DNA of 64,000 nt from Candidatus Ozemibacter sibiricus (lineage in GTDB: Bacteria; Muiribacteriota; Ozemobacteria; Ozemobacterales; Ozemobacteraceae). The stretch lies in NCBI GenBank assembly GCA_003327425.1, contig QOQW01000026.1, positions 1-64,000 of the forward strand, in the 5' to 3' direction. Both the position numbers and the translations under genes were made by a program. Positions within the stretch are counted from its first letter, which is position 1, and each line of letters opens with the position of its first letter. Below are positions 38,497 to 47,924 of the stretch, one piece after another. Under the pieces are notes generated by a model, which had not been told where the DNA came from, made no database searches, and worked only from the letters and a program-made list of their open reading frames with translations.

Positions 38497-39990
38497 ATGG
38501 CGACGAAGGAGAGCGCGGTGCCGCCGGCCCAGCAGTTTCCCTTGCACTGGGTCGATGGGTTGATCCGGGAGATCAGGCCGCACGTCTTTGTGCGCGAGAT
38601 CGATCAGTTGCTGATTCTGCTGCCCAATCAGTCCTACCGCCTGAATCGCACGGGGTTCCGTTTGATGCAGGCCCTGCTCGACGGGCAGACCCTCGACCAG
38701 GTGCTGGGCGGGCGGGAGCCGCCGCCGGCGGTTCGGCGCGACCTGTTCGCGTTCTTCACCGGCATCGCGGCCATGGTCAAAGGCTGTCTGGGGGAAGGCC
38801 GCGATCGGCCCGAGGTCGAGGCCATCCCCTACCGACGGCCCTGGCTGGCGTTGCCCATCCTGTCGGAGGTGGCGCTGACCTATCGATGCAATCTGGCCTG
38901 CCGCTTCTGCTATGCCGGCCCGCATCGCGACCGGGCCTGCGCGGCGGCCGGGCGCGGTTGCCCGCCGCCGGCGACGGGGCAGGGCCCAGGTGTGGCGAGT
39001 GGGGAGGGGGCCTCGGGCGGGAACGGAAACGGGGCCGCCGCCGCCGCGGCCTCTGGTGGCCTCGCTGTGGCCGGGGCGCCGTCGCGCGAGATGTCGACCG
39101 CCGAGGTCGAGCGGGTGCTGCGCATCATCCGGCAGGAGGCGCAGGTGCCGTCGGTCTCGTTCACCGGCGGGGAACCCACCCTGCGCGACGATCTGCCGCA
39201 TCTGGTGCGGGTGGCGGCCGACCTGGGCCTGCGGGTCAATCTGATCAGCAACGGGGTGGCGCTGACCACCGAGCGGGTGGCCCGTCTGGCCGCCGCCGGC
39301 CTCGATTCGGCCCAGATCAGTCTCGAGGGTCCCGATGCCGAAACGCATGAGCGCCTGACCGGGGTGCCGGGGTCGTTCGCGGCGACGACGGCGGCGGTGC
39401 AGGCCTTGGTCGCGGCCGGGGTGCCGGTCCATACCAACACCACGCTGACCGGGCTCAACGTCGAGGCGGCGGTGCGGATGCCCGCCCTGGTCAAACGCCT
39501 GGGGCTCGATCGATTCTCGATGAACATGGTGATCCCGGCGGCCTGGATGCGGGAGGCCGAGCCCGCGCTGCTGCTGACCTATCGGGAGATCGGAGCGCGG
39601 GTGCTGGCGGTGCGCGACGCCGCGCGGGCGGCCGGGGTGCGGTTCATGTGGTACTCGCCGACGCCGTATTGCCTGTTCAACCCGATCGCGCACAACCTGG
39701 GAAACAAGGGGTGCGCGGCGTGCGATGGCTTGTTGAGCGTCGATCCGGCCGGGCGGGTGATTCCCTGTTCGAGCTACTTCGAGCCCCAGGGCTCCTTGCT
39801 CGAGATGCCGTTCCAGGCCATCTGGCAGGCGCCGTCGGCGGTGCGGTTGCGCGAGAAGCGGGCGGCGCCGGCGCGCTGTCGCGAGGGCTGTCCGACGTTC
39901 GACCTGTGCGAGGGGGCCTGCCCGCTCTACTGGCAAGCCATGGGAGAAGATGAATTGAGGAAGAAGGAGGGAGACGGATGCCTACGATGA
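38497..39990 (+). CDS. Radical SAM/SPASM protein with PqqD-like N-terminal domain
   Basis: 497 residues from the ATG at 38497 (GGAG eight bases upstream). An N-terminal domain of ~95 residues (HVFVREIDQLLILLPNQSYRLN, then LLDGQTLDQVL) resembles PqqD/RiPP-recognition folds. The radical SAM core has CxxxCxxC at C131, C135, C138, and SFTGGEPTLRDD for SAM binding. Between these lies a Gly/Ala-rich insert of ~50 residues (about 145-195). The C-terminal SPASM-like region has CAACDG, IPCSSYFEP and CREGCPTFDLCEGACPLYW for extra iron-sulfur clusters. Enzymes of this layout modify ribosomal peptides or proteins. No precursor peptide is evident nearby. It overlaps the next gene by 13 bases. Confidence 0.88.
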   Translation: MATKESAVPPAQQFPLHWVDGLIREIRPHVFVREIDQLLILLPNQSYRLNRTGFRLMQALLDGQTLDQVLGGREPPPAVRRDLFAFFTGIAAMVKGCLGEGRDRPEVEAIPYRRPWLALPILSEVALTYRCNLACRFCYAGPHRDRACAAAGRGCPPPATGQGPGVASGEGASGGNGNGAAAAAASGGLAVAGAPSREMSTAEVERVLRIIRQEAQVPSVSFTGGEPTLRDDLPHLVRVAADLGLRVNLISNGVALTTERVARLAAAGLDSAQISLEGPDAETHERLTGVPGSFAATTAAVQALVAAGVPVHTNTTLTGLNVEAAVRMPALVKRLGLDRFSMNMVIPAAWMREAEPALLLTYREIGARVLAVRDAARAAGVRFMWYSPTPYCLFNPIAHNLGNKGCAACDGLLSVDPAGRVIPCSSYFEPQGSLLEMPFQAIWQAPSAVRLREKRAAPARCREGCPTFDLCEGACPLYWQAMGEDELRKKEGDGCLR

Positions 39991-41057
39991 AAGCGGCGGC
40001 CCTGCCGGCTCCGGTCGAAACCGACATCCTGCGCGAGGTGGTGCTGCCCGCCCTGGTGGTCACCCTCGGGGTCTTCGTGCAGATCCTGTGGTCGGCCTGG
40101 GTGGGATTGTTCATCCTGGCGGGCGGGTTCCTGTTCGGCTATTCCCAGGGCTGGGCCAAGGATCCACGGTTGAACTTCTCGCCTTCCTTCACGTCGAACC
40201 CTGGCAAGCGCTGGGTGCAGGTCACCTCGACCGAGATCGCTCGTCTCAAGAAGAAGATGGAGGTCGTCGATCGGCTGTCGCCGGGGTGCCTGGGCAGTCT
40301 GGCCAACGGCTGCGCCAGCCTGCTCGTCTTCTTCGTGACGATGATCGTGGTCGGCCTGCTGAGCGAGGGGGTACCCGGCTATTTTCAAGAAGACATGCTC
40401 GGCGTGGCGACGCTCGACCTCGTCTTCCTGGGGATCTGGTACTTCTGGATCTGCATCCCCTCTACCTGGAAGCCCGACCTGATCGAATTCAAGCTGCCGG
40501 TGTTCGAGAAGGTGCTGACGCTCCTGCCCGAGGTGGGAATGGGGAAATGGAGCCGGGAATACCAGTTCGAACTGACCAAGACCGCCAAGGGCGAGGTGCC
40601 GACCGACATCAAGCTATTGCTGAAACCGCCGGAGGCGCCCAAGGAATTCCTCGGCGTGCAGGGGCAGGTGGCCATCAACCGGGGCGGTCCCTATGTCTAT
40701 TTCGTGGTCATCACCCGGCCGACCTTGCCGATCGTCAAGGTGAGCAGCGACGGTCGAGACGTCTTGGAAGCCAAGAGCGAGAAGGACGTCAACATCCTGG
40801 TCATCCGGCAATATGCCGACAAGCACGGGGGCTATCAGACCCGCCAGGCCGATCACCAGCGCCTGCTCGAGCTGGTCGCCCAGGTGACGGCGCGGACGCT
40901 GGCCGCGGCCCCGCCGCCGCGCTCCGAGCCGGACCAGACGGCCGGGTCGGAGGTGGCTGGCCTGTTCAGCAAAGCCGCCCCGGCCCGTCCCGGCGAACGG
41001 GCGGATGGGAAGATCGGGCCCCGGCCCATCCCGCCGCTGCCGCCCGGCAAGAAGTAA
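39978..41057 (+). CDS. Hypothetical membrane protein coupled to the radical SAM gene
   Basis: 359 residues. The ATG lies inside the end of the radical SAM gene and has AAGGAGG upstream. Membrane helices lie at about 21-55 (two closely spaced), 107-127 and 138-160. A soluble region of ~160 residues follows with alternating strands (YVYFVVITRPTLPIVKVSSDG), and a Pro/Lys-rich end. I recognise no family. The overlap implies co-translation with the radical SAM enzyme, so it may be its membrane partner or substrate. Confidence 0.75.
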   Translation: MPTMKAAALPAPVETDILREVVLPALVVTLGVFVQILWSAWVGLFILAGGFLFGYSQGWAKDPRLNFSPSFTSNPGKRWVQVTSTEIARLKKKMEVVDRLSPGCLGSLANGCASLLVFFVTMIVVGLLSEGVPGYFQEDMLGVATLDLVFLGIWYFWICIPSTWKPDLIEFKLPVFEKVLTLLPEVGMGKWSREYQFELTKTAKGEVPTDIKLLLKPPEAPKEFLGVQGQVAINRGGPYVYFVVITRPTLPIVKVSSDGRDVLEAKSEKDVNILVIRQYADKHGGYQTRQADHQRLLELVAQVTARTLAAAPPPRSEPDQTAGSEVAGLFSKAAPARPGERADGKIGPRPIPPLPPGKK

Positions 41058-41339
41058 GCGCGATCGTTCGTCGATTTCCTGCGCGGATCAGGTGGCGCGG
41101 TGGCCGCGGGCCGGGGGATGCATGCTGACTGGCGATCTTCCTGCGCCTCGCCCCCTGGCATTGGCACGCCTGGTCGCCCAAGGGCGGGGCTTAGGTCGAA
41201 GCCGCCCTCGAACGTTGTTGTGGCAGACGACGGTCGGCAACTTCCTGGGGCTCCTGGATGGATACTTGGCTCGAGAAAGCCGTTGGGCGTATACTTGGGC
41301 ATCACCGGATACGGTCGGTCCGGCTCCAGGAGGAACTTG

Positions 41340-42584
41340 ATGATGTGGCGAACGGGCCCGAGCCGTGGTCGGCTCGGAATGAAGCTGGCCCTGGTCCTGG
41401 CCTCGGTCTTGGTTCTGGCGCCAGTTGGACTGGCGGGGGCGGCCCAGGTCGCGTGCCGTTTCGAGGTGGAAGTGCCGGCCGGCACGCCCGCTGGCGACAC
41501 CGTGTATCTGATCGGCAATCATCCGGCGATCGGAGCCTGGAAGGGCTCCGGGGTGGCGCTGCAGCCTGCCGGGCCCGGAAAATTCCGTTACCAGGGGAAA
41601 TTCCCGGCCGGGACCCGCCTCGAATTCAAGTTTACGCGCGGCGATTTCGGTCGCGTCGAAAAATCGGCCGCCGGCCATGAGCTGCCCAATCGCACCCTCG
41701 AGGTGACCGGGCCCGGGCCGGTGGTGGCGACCTTCCGAGTGGCGGCCTGGGCGGATCTGATCGAACCCCCGGCGCCGACCATCACGGGGAAATATCAGAT
41801 CTGGCGGAATTTCCCGTCCAGGTTCCTCGGCCATCGCCGAACCATCACGATCCTGCTGCCACGCTCGTATGACGATCCGGCGGCGCGGGAGCGGCGGTAT
41901 CCCGTGCTCTACATGCACGACGGCAACAACCTGTTCGACCCCGCCCAGTCGTTCGGGGGCGTCGACTGGGGCGTCGACGAGACGGTCGACGAGCTGACCC
42001 GCACCGGCGAGCTGCCCGAGCTGATCGTGGTCGGCGTGGCCAACACCGCCGCCCGCCTGGAGGAATACACGCCGTTCCCCGACCCGCGACATGGCGGCGG
42101 GAAGGGCGATCTGTACGGCCGGTTCCTCATCGAAGAGCTGAAACCGGCGGTCGATGCGCGGCTGCGCACCCGGCCCGAGGCCGCCGCCACAGCGCTCGGC
42201 GGGTCGTCGCTGGGCGGGCTGATCTCCCTCTACCTCGGGTTGAAGCATCCCGAGGTGTTCGGCGGCGGCTTGATCGTGATGTCGCCGTCGTTCTGGTGGG
42301 CGGGCGGCCGCATCATCCCCTGGGCCGTGGAGCAGCGGGGGGCGGGCGGCCGCGCCCCGCTGTGGGTCGACATCGGCCTGGCCGAGGGGGAAGAGGCGTT
42401 GTCCTTCTGCCGCAAGTTCGATCGCGCCTGGTGTCCGGGCGGCATCGCGCCCGCCCGCTACTGCTATCGCGAAGTGCCGCAGGCCGGCCACCACGAGGCG
42501 GCCTGGCGGGCCCGGTTCGCCCAGCCGCTCTTGCATCTGTTCGGCACGCGGGCCGGCCGGGCATCCCACCCTTCCCGGAGGTGA
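41340..42584 (+). CDS. Secreted CBM20/48-like plus esterase D-type hydrolase
   Basis: 414 residues from the ATG at 41340 (GGAGG six bases upstream); the open frame reaches back to 41100 without a good start. Signal peptide at about 14-34. An N-terminal carbohydrate-binding-like domain follows (VYLIGNHPAIGAWKGSGVAL, then FKFTRGDFGRVEKS, as in CBM20/CBM48). An alpha/beta-hydrolase of the esterase D/Fes group comes next: YPVLYMHDGNNLFDP, the nucleophile elbow GGSSLGG, and a final histidine GHHEA. Such enzymes hydrolyse acyl or feruloyl esters on polysaccharides, or siderophores. The sugar-binding domain argues for a polysaccharide substrate. Confidence 0.88.
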   Translation: MMWRTGPSRGRLGMKLALVLASVLVLAPVGLAGAAQVACRFEVEVPAGTPAGDTVYLIGNHPAIGAWKGSGVALQPAGPGKFRYQGKFPAGTRLEFKFTRGDFGRVEKSAAGHELPNRTLEVTGPGPVVATFRVAAWADLIEPPAPTITGKYQIWRNFPSRFLGHRRTITILLPRSYDDPAARERRYPVLYMHDGNNLFDPAQSFGGVDWGVDETVDELTRTGELPELIVVGVANTAARLEEYTPFPDPRHGGGKGDLYGRFLIEELKPAVDARLRTRPEAAATALGGSSLGGLISLYLGLKHPEVFGGGLIVMSPSFWWAGGRIIPWAVEQRGAGGRAPLWVDIGLAEGEEALSFCRKFDRAWCPGGIAPARYCYREVPQAGHHEAAWRARFAQPLLHLFGTRAGRASHPSRR

Positions 42585-42588
42585 ACCC

Positions 42589-44169
42589 ATGAAGGTTCGT
42601 GCATCATCTGCCGTCGTCATCGTGTGCGGCCTGGTCCTGGCCGGCTGTCTGTGGTCGCCGCTCACTGCCCAGCAGGCGCTTTCCACGTCAGAGCTGATCA
42701 AGGTCGAGGGCAAGGTCGAGGTCAAGAAGGGGCAGGCGCCCACGTTCAAGCCGGTGCCGCCCAACCTCAAGCTGGCCGGGGCGCTCAAGCGGCTCGACGG
42801 CGGGGACAAAGTGCGCACTGGCGTTCAGAGCGGCGCCGAGCTGATGTTGAAAGATACCTGCGTCCTGGCCGTCAAAGAGGGCAGCCTGTTCGAGGTGCCG
42901 CTGGTGATCGGCGAGAAGGGCCTGGCCCAGCTCAAGGCCCAGCAGGGCAGCTTCCTGTTCAAGGTGGTGTCGGGCAGCGATTTCAAGGTGCAGACGGCGG
43001 ATGTGGTGGCGGCGGTCAAGGGCACCTTGTTCGAGGTCGAGATGACCGACTCCTTCCACAAGCTGTTGCAGTTGCCGGGCCTCGAGATCGGCATCGACAA
43101 CATCGGCGGGACCATGGTCGACGTCTACGAAGGCGAGGTCGAGCTGACCAATCAGGCGTCGAAAGCCACCCGTCGCCTGAAGGCCGGTCAGGGGATCTCG
43201 GTGCTCAACCGCCTGCTGATGGGCCTGGACAAGAACTTCGCCGAAGGGTTCAGCCCGATCCGGGCGTTCGATCCGCTCGAACGGCTGCGCAAGAACTTCG
43301 GGCAGGTCGGGGAACTGCTGCATGGCCTGGCCTCGACCCGCCAGGGCTTGCTAGGGTTCGACAGCACGGGGCTGTCCCTGCCGTTGGGGCGCCTGAACCT
43401 GGGGGAACGGCTCGGCCGGTTTTCCGAAGGGTTCGCTCCGGAGCTGCGCCAGAAGTTGACCAGCTTGGGCAGCAGTCTGGGCGAACTGCGATCGACCCTC
43501 GAAGAATGGAAGAAGATCGGGCAGGCGCTCAAAGGCGAAGAATTCAAGCCTCGCCTTGACGAGCGTCGATTCCCGCGACAGAAATTCCCGTTGATCGTGC
43601 CCGAGGTGGCGGTCAAAGAGGCCTGCCTCGGCGATGGTCTGTTCGTGGCGGTCGGTCCGCGGCCGGGCTGCCAGGTGGTTCGGCTCACGCCGGAAGAGGA
43701 CCAGGGGTTGGTCCTGCAGGAAGGGGAAGGCACGTTCCGGATCCGCGATTTCCTGCATGGCATCGATGGCGTGGTGACGGTCCGCCAGGAGGCCGGCCAG
43801 CTTGTAACGGTGCTGGAAATGACGGACGGAACGCTGCATGTGAGAATTCCCGGCGAGCTCGAAGTTCATCCGGTTGGGGCGAAGCAGCGGCTGGCCTTCG
43901 TGACCAGCCAGGCCGACGGCAGCAGCCGTCGACTGGAGCCGGCGCCGGCGCTCGATCCCAATCCGAAGGTGCTGGAATATTCCTTCCGAGCCGAAGCCGA
44001 GATCGCCAAGCAGAGGGCTGAGCACGAGCAGAAGGTGGGCAAGGCCCGCCAGGAAGCCATCGAAAAGGTGGTCGACCAGCTCAAGGATGGCAAGGGGCGC
44101 GACCAGCTCAAGGAAAAGGCGAAGGACCTGAAGAACCTCGGCAAGAACCTGCGCAACCTCTGGCGCTGA
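42589..44169 (+). CDS. FecR-domain lipoprotein, long form
   Basis: 526 residues; GGAGGTGAACCC precedes the ATG. A lipoprotein signal peptide ends at VLAGC (Cys20). The FecR-type domain runs from about 35 to 205 (LKRLDGGDKVRTGVQSGAELML, VQTADVVAAVKGTLFEVEM, DVYEGEVELTNQ). A middle region without a recognised family follows, and the C-terminus is a Lys/Glu-rich coiled coil (about 465-526). It resembles the FecR lipoprotein at 26079 in its N-terminal half. It lies 19 bases upstream of the CHASE2-cyclase gene, repeating the CHASE2/FecR pairing seen earlier. Confidence 0.88.
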   Translation: MKVRASSAVVIVCGLVLAGCLWSPLTAQQALSTSELIKVEGKVEVKKGQAPTFKPVPPNLKLAGALKRLDGGDKVRTGVQSGAELMLKDTCVLAVKEGSLFEVPLVIGEKGLAQLKAQQGSFLFKVVSGSDFKVQTADVVAAVKGTLFEVEMTDSFHKLLQLPGLEIGIDNIGGTMVDVYEGEVELTNQASKATRRLKAGQGISVLNRLLMGLDKNFAEGFSPIRAFDPLERLRKNFGQVGELLHGLASTRQGLLGFDSTGLSLPLGRLNLGERLGRFSEGFAPELRQKLTSLGSSLGELRSTLEEWKKIGQALKGEEFKPRLDERRFPRQKFPLIVPEVAVKEACLGDGLFVAVGPRPGCQVVRLTPEEDQGLVLQEGEGTFRIRDFLHGIDGVVTVRQEAGQLVTVLEMTDGTLHVRIPGELEVHPVGAKQRLAFVTSQADGSSRRLEPAPALDPNPKVLEYSFRAEAEIAKQRAEHEQKVGKARQEAIEKVVDQLKDGKGRDQLKEKAKDLKNLGKNLRNLWR

Positions 44170-44188
44170 GCGCGACCGCGGTTCGGCG

Positions 44189-47100
44189 ATGGTGGAGGGG
44201 GACGCGGGGCGCCCCGGTTCCGGGCGGTGGTGGCTGGCGCTGCCGGTGCTGCTGTGCCTGAGCGCCTTGCATCCATTGGGAGCGGCGCTGATCCAGTGGA
44301 TGGATGGGAAGGCCACCGATCTGTTCTTCGTGCTGCCGCTACCGGAACGGTGGCGGGGGGAAGTGGCGCATCCGGTCGTAGTGGTGGCCAAGGACACCGC
44401 CTTCACCCGGCTGGCCCAACCGGTTCCCCTGCGCCGCTCGTTCGCCCAGGCCCTCGCGGTGCTGGCGCCGGCCGGGGCGACGGTGGCGGGCTTCGACTTC
44501 CTGTTCGACGAAGGGCGCGAGCCCGACGTGGATCGGGCCTTCATCGACGCCCTGCGCGCCTTCCCCTGGCCGATCCTCGGGCAGCGCTTCCTGCTGCGGC
44601 AGGCGGTGGGCGAGGCGTCCCAGCTGTCGCTGTCCGATCTGCAGGCGGCCATTCCCCCGCCGCCGGAAGCGCTGCATGGGCCGATCGCGGCCGCCGCGCC
44701 CGACCGCGGGCTGGTCAACATCGTCCTCGATTATGACGGCGTGGTGCGCGCCATGCCGCTGGCCTTCCAAACCGTCGCCGGCGAAGAGTTCCTGCCGTCG
44801 CTGGGCATGGCTGTCTGGCTGGGGCACCAGCTGGCGGAAGCCCGGCCACAGCTGGAGCGGGCCGGCCTGCCGGCGGTGCCGCCGCCGGGGGGCGATCTCG
44901 AGGCGCGCGCTCGGGCGTGGCTGGCGGCGGCGGTCGCCGCCGGGCCGCGGCCCTTCCAACCCACCGGCCATACCGGGTTGGATGCCCTGGCGCGGCGCTG
45001 GGAGGCGCGCTGGCTGGCCCGTTGGGCCGCTCGGCGGGCCGGGCTGGCTCCGGAAGAGCCTGGGTGGCAGGTCTGGGAGCAGGTGGGGCAGACGCTGCCG
45101 CCGGCCGGGCCGGAGGTGCCGACCTGGCTCGATCTGCCGGCGGGCGGCCTGCCCTGGCTGGGGGCCTGGACAGCGCCCTGTCTGCGCGTGCGGTTCACTC
45201 GCGTGGCGGTGCCGAAAGGCGACGGGCTGCCCGTCGATTCGCTGGGGCTGCTCGTGGAATCGACCGCCCTGGGCGGCCGGGGGCGGCTCACGGTGACCCC
45301 CGCCCTGGCGGGGTCGGGGCCGGTCGATCTGGCCTTCGATCTGGCCCCGCCGGGCTCGTGGACGGTGGTCGGCCGGGCCCTCGATCAAGCCGATCGGCCG
45401 CTGGCCGGGCTCGAGGTGATGGCGTGGCCGCTGGCCGGGGGCTACTGGGCCACGGGGACGACCGACGCCGACGGCCGCTTCCGGTTGACGGGGTTGGCGC
45501 CCGGCTCGCACACGGTGCAGGCCATCTGGAGCCAGGGGCCCGGTCGTCAGGTGCTGACGCTCGAGGTGGGCATTCCGGCGGTGGAGCGGCCCTTGGGGCC
45601 GGTGGCCAGCGCGGGCAGGCTGGCCGAGGGAGCGGCCCCTGCGGCGGGGTCGCCGGCCAGCCCACGAACGCCAGCCGATGAGAGCGTGTCGGCGGCCGGG
45701 GCCGGGGAGGCCGCCGTGGTCGAGCTGCCCGTGGCCCACTTTCTGACCGCCAGCGCTGCGCTGGAGGTCGCGGTTCCCGTGGCCACGGTGCCGCAGGTGC
45801 TGGCGGTGCGGGGCAACCCGCTCTGGATCGAACGAACCGGCCCCGGGGGCACTGTCGGCGTGGCGACCTTGCCGGCCGGGTTCGAGGCCACGGTGCTGGA
45901 GGATTTTTCCACGCCGGTCTTCGAAGCCGGCGGGCGATTGCTGGGCCCTGATGGCCCGCTCCCGCCCGGCCAGGCGATCGCCTTCACCGACGCGGCATCG
46001 CCCTGGCAGGCCGAAATCGCCGTCCTGGCCGAGGTGCCGCCGGGATCGTCGCAGGTGCGTCTGCCCGCCCTGCCCCCGGGACGCGAGCTGCAGGTCGAAC
46101 TCTGGCGGAGCGACCTGCCGCCGCGCTCGCCCCTCGACCCGGTGCCGGAACACCCGTTGGTCGATCTGGTCATGGGAGAGACGGCCAGTCTGTCGACGGG
46201 GCTGGTGGCGGGCCCGGCCGACCTCGAGCTGGTGCCGGTGCGCGTGCGTCTCGCGACGGCATCGGCAGGCGTCGCGCTGGTCTTCCGCGACGGGCTGGGT
46301 CAGCAGGTGCTGGCCCGCGCCGCGGAAGAGCCGATCGCCTTGCGGCCCGGCATCTGGCGGGTGTTCTGCGCCGAGACCGGCGGACCGGGGCGGCGTGGCA
46401 CCTACAACCGGCTGGTCGCGCGCTATGGCGGGCGGGCCGTCTTCTTCGGAACCCACCTGGCCGAAGATCGCGACACCCAGGTCACCCCGGTCAATTTCCT
46501 CGATCGCGACTTCAAGGAGATGGCCGGCGTCAACCTGCATGCGCACCTGTGTTCGTGCTTGCTGCGGCGGGATTTCCTCCGCCCGCTGCCCCTGCATCCC
46601 GATGCGTCGCCCCGTTCCTGGCCGCTCTGGACGCTGTTGGCCTTGTTCCCTTGCCTGGTGGGCATCGACGTCCTGGTGGCGCGACGCGGCGCGGTGGCTG
46701 GCGGGGTGGGAACGGCGCTGCTGATGCTGCTCTGGAGCGGGGCCGCTCTGGGGCTCTTCCTGCATGGGTGGGTGGTGCCCGTGGCCCTGCCGCTGCTGGC
46801 GCTCGGCTCCTTCGGGGTGGGGCGCGGCTTCCATGCCTATACCGAGGTGCGGCGTCGCGAGCGGCTGGTGCGGTCCTCCTTCGGGCGGTTCGTCTCGAAC
46901 AAGATGGTCGAAGAGATCGTGCGCAACCCTGACGTAGTCAAGCCGGGCGGCGAAAAGAAGGAACTGACGGTCATGTTCACCGATCTGGCCGGGTTCACCA
47001 CCATCTCCGAGATGCTGGCGCCCGAGCAGCTGGCCGGGCTGATGAACGAGTATCTCGGCGAGATGACCGATCTCGTCTTCCAGTTCGACGGCACCCTCGA

Positions 47101-47743
47101 CAAATACATCGGCGATGCGGTGATGGCGTTCTGGAACCACCCCGGCCACCAGCCCGATCATGCGGTGCGGGCCGTGCGGTGCGCCCTCGCCATGCAGAAG
47201 CGGCTGGCCCAGCTGCGCCAGATCTGGCGGGCGCGGGGCCTGCCCGACGTCTCGATGCGAGCCGGCCTCAACACCGCCGAGTGCATGGTCGGCTTCTACG
47301 GCAGCTCCATCCAGATGAACTTCACCTGTCTGGGTGACGGCGTCAATCTCGCTTCCCGCCTGGAAGGCGCCAACAAAGCCTATGGCACCTTGATGATGAT
47401 GGCCGAGAGCACCCAGCAGCGGCTGGCGGGCAGCGGCATCCGGACCCGGTTCCTCGATTTCCTGGCGGTCAAGGGCAAGCAGCAGCCGATCAAAACGTAT
47501 GAATTGATCGGGGTCGAGGGGGAGGACGACGACCTGTGGGACAAGGTCCTGCCGCTCTACGCTCGCGGGATCGAGGCCTACCTCGCCCGCCGCTGGGACG
47601 AGGCCGAAGCGGCCCTGCTCGACGTGCTCGCCCTCCGCCCCGACGATGGCCCCAGCCGGACCTACCTCGAGCGCATCGCCGCCTTCCGCGAAACCCCACC
47701 ACCGCCGGATTGGGACGGCAGCTTCCATCTCAAGACGAAGTAG
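44189..47743 (+). CDS. CHASE2-adenylate cyclase with inserted carboxypeptidase-regulatory-like domain
   Basis: 1184 residues. A first membrane helix at about 15-35 is followed by a CHASE2 domain that starts as usual (VVVVAKDTAFTRLAQPVPLRRSFAQAL). It is interrupted by a long extracytoplasmic insert (about 270-760) and completes at NLHAHLCSCLLRRDFLRPLP (about 780-800). The insert contains a carboxypeptidase-regulatory/CnaB-like beta domain (about 390-447, TDADGRFRLTGLAPGSHTV). Membrane helices lie at about 810-870. The class III cyclase domain (about 920-1110) has metal aspartates D932 (VMFTDLAGFT) and D976 (GDAVMAFW). A short TPR-like helical pair ends the protein. It should make cAMP on an envelope signal. 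Confidence 0.9.
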   Translation: MVEGDAGRPGSGRWWLALPVLLCLSALHPLGAALIQWMDGKATDLFFVLPLPERWRGEVAHPVVVVAKDTAFTRLAQPVPLRRSFAQALAVLAPAGATVAGFDFLFDEGREPDVDRAFIDALRAFPWPILGQRFLLRQAVGEASQLSLSDLQAAIPPPPEALHGPIAAAAPDRGLVNIVLDYDGVVRAMPLAFQTVAGEEFLPSLGMAVWLGHQLAEARPQLERAGLPAVPPPGGDLEARARAWLAAAVAAGPRPFQPTGHTGLDALARRWEARWLARWAARRAGLAPEEPGWQVWEQVGQTLPPAGPEVPTWLDLPAGGLPWLGAWTAPCLRVRFTRVAVPKGDGLPVDSLGLLVESTALGGRGRLTVTPALAGSGPVDLAFDLAPPGSWTVVGRALDQADRPLAGLEVMAWPLAGGYWATGTTDADGRFRLTGLAPGSHTVQAIWSQGPGRQVLTLEVGIPAVERPLGPVASAGRLAEGAAPAAGSPASPRTPADESVSAAGAGEAAVVELPVAHFLTASAALEVAVPVATVPQVLAVRGNPLWIERTGPGGTVGVATLPAGFEATVLEDFSTPVFEAGGRLLGPDGPLPPGQAIAFTDAASPWQAEIAVLAEVPPGSSQVRLPALPPGRELQVELWRSDLPPRSPLDPVPEHPLVDLVMGETASLSTGLVAGPADLELVPVRVRLATASAGVALVFRDGLGQQVLARAAEEPIALRPGIWRVFCAETGGPGRRGTYNRLVARYGGRAVFFGTHLAEDRDTQVTPVNFLDRDFKEMAGVNLHAHLCSCLLRRDFLRPLPLHPDASPRSWPLWTLLALFPCLVGIDVLVARRGAVAGGVGTALLMLLWSGAALGLFLHGWVVPVALPLLALGSFGVGRGFHAYTEVRRRERLVRSSFGRFVSNKMVEEIVRNPDVVKPGGEKKELTVMFTDLAGFTTISEMLAPEQLAGLMNEYLGEMTDLVFQFDGTLDKYIGDAVMAFWNHPGHQPDHAVRAVRCALAMQKRLAQLRQIWRARGLPDVSMRAGLNTAECMVGFYGSSIQMNFTCLGDGVNLASRLEGANKAYGTLMMMAESTQQRLAGSGIRTRFLDFLAVKGKQQPIKTYELIGVEGEDDDLWDKVLPLYARGIEAYLARRWDEAEAALLDVLALRPDDGPSRTYLERIAAFRETPPPPDWDGSFHLKTK

Positions 47744-47924
47744 AGGGGAACGCGCCGCTTTCGGCTGGCGGCGGCCAGGGGCCCCAGGCGGGGGCCGCGC
47801 GAACAATGGTGCGCCACCCGCCCTGGATGCCCTTCTGGCGTCGGTGTCGGCCCTGGGGTGGTAGACGAACTCGGGGTATGGCAGAATGAGGCACGGATGA
47901 ATGTTCGTTGCTGGGAGGCGGTAC

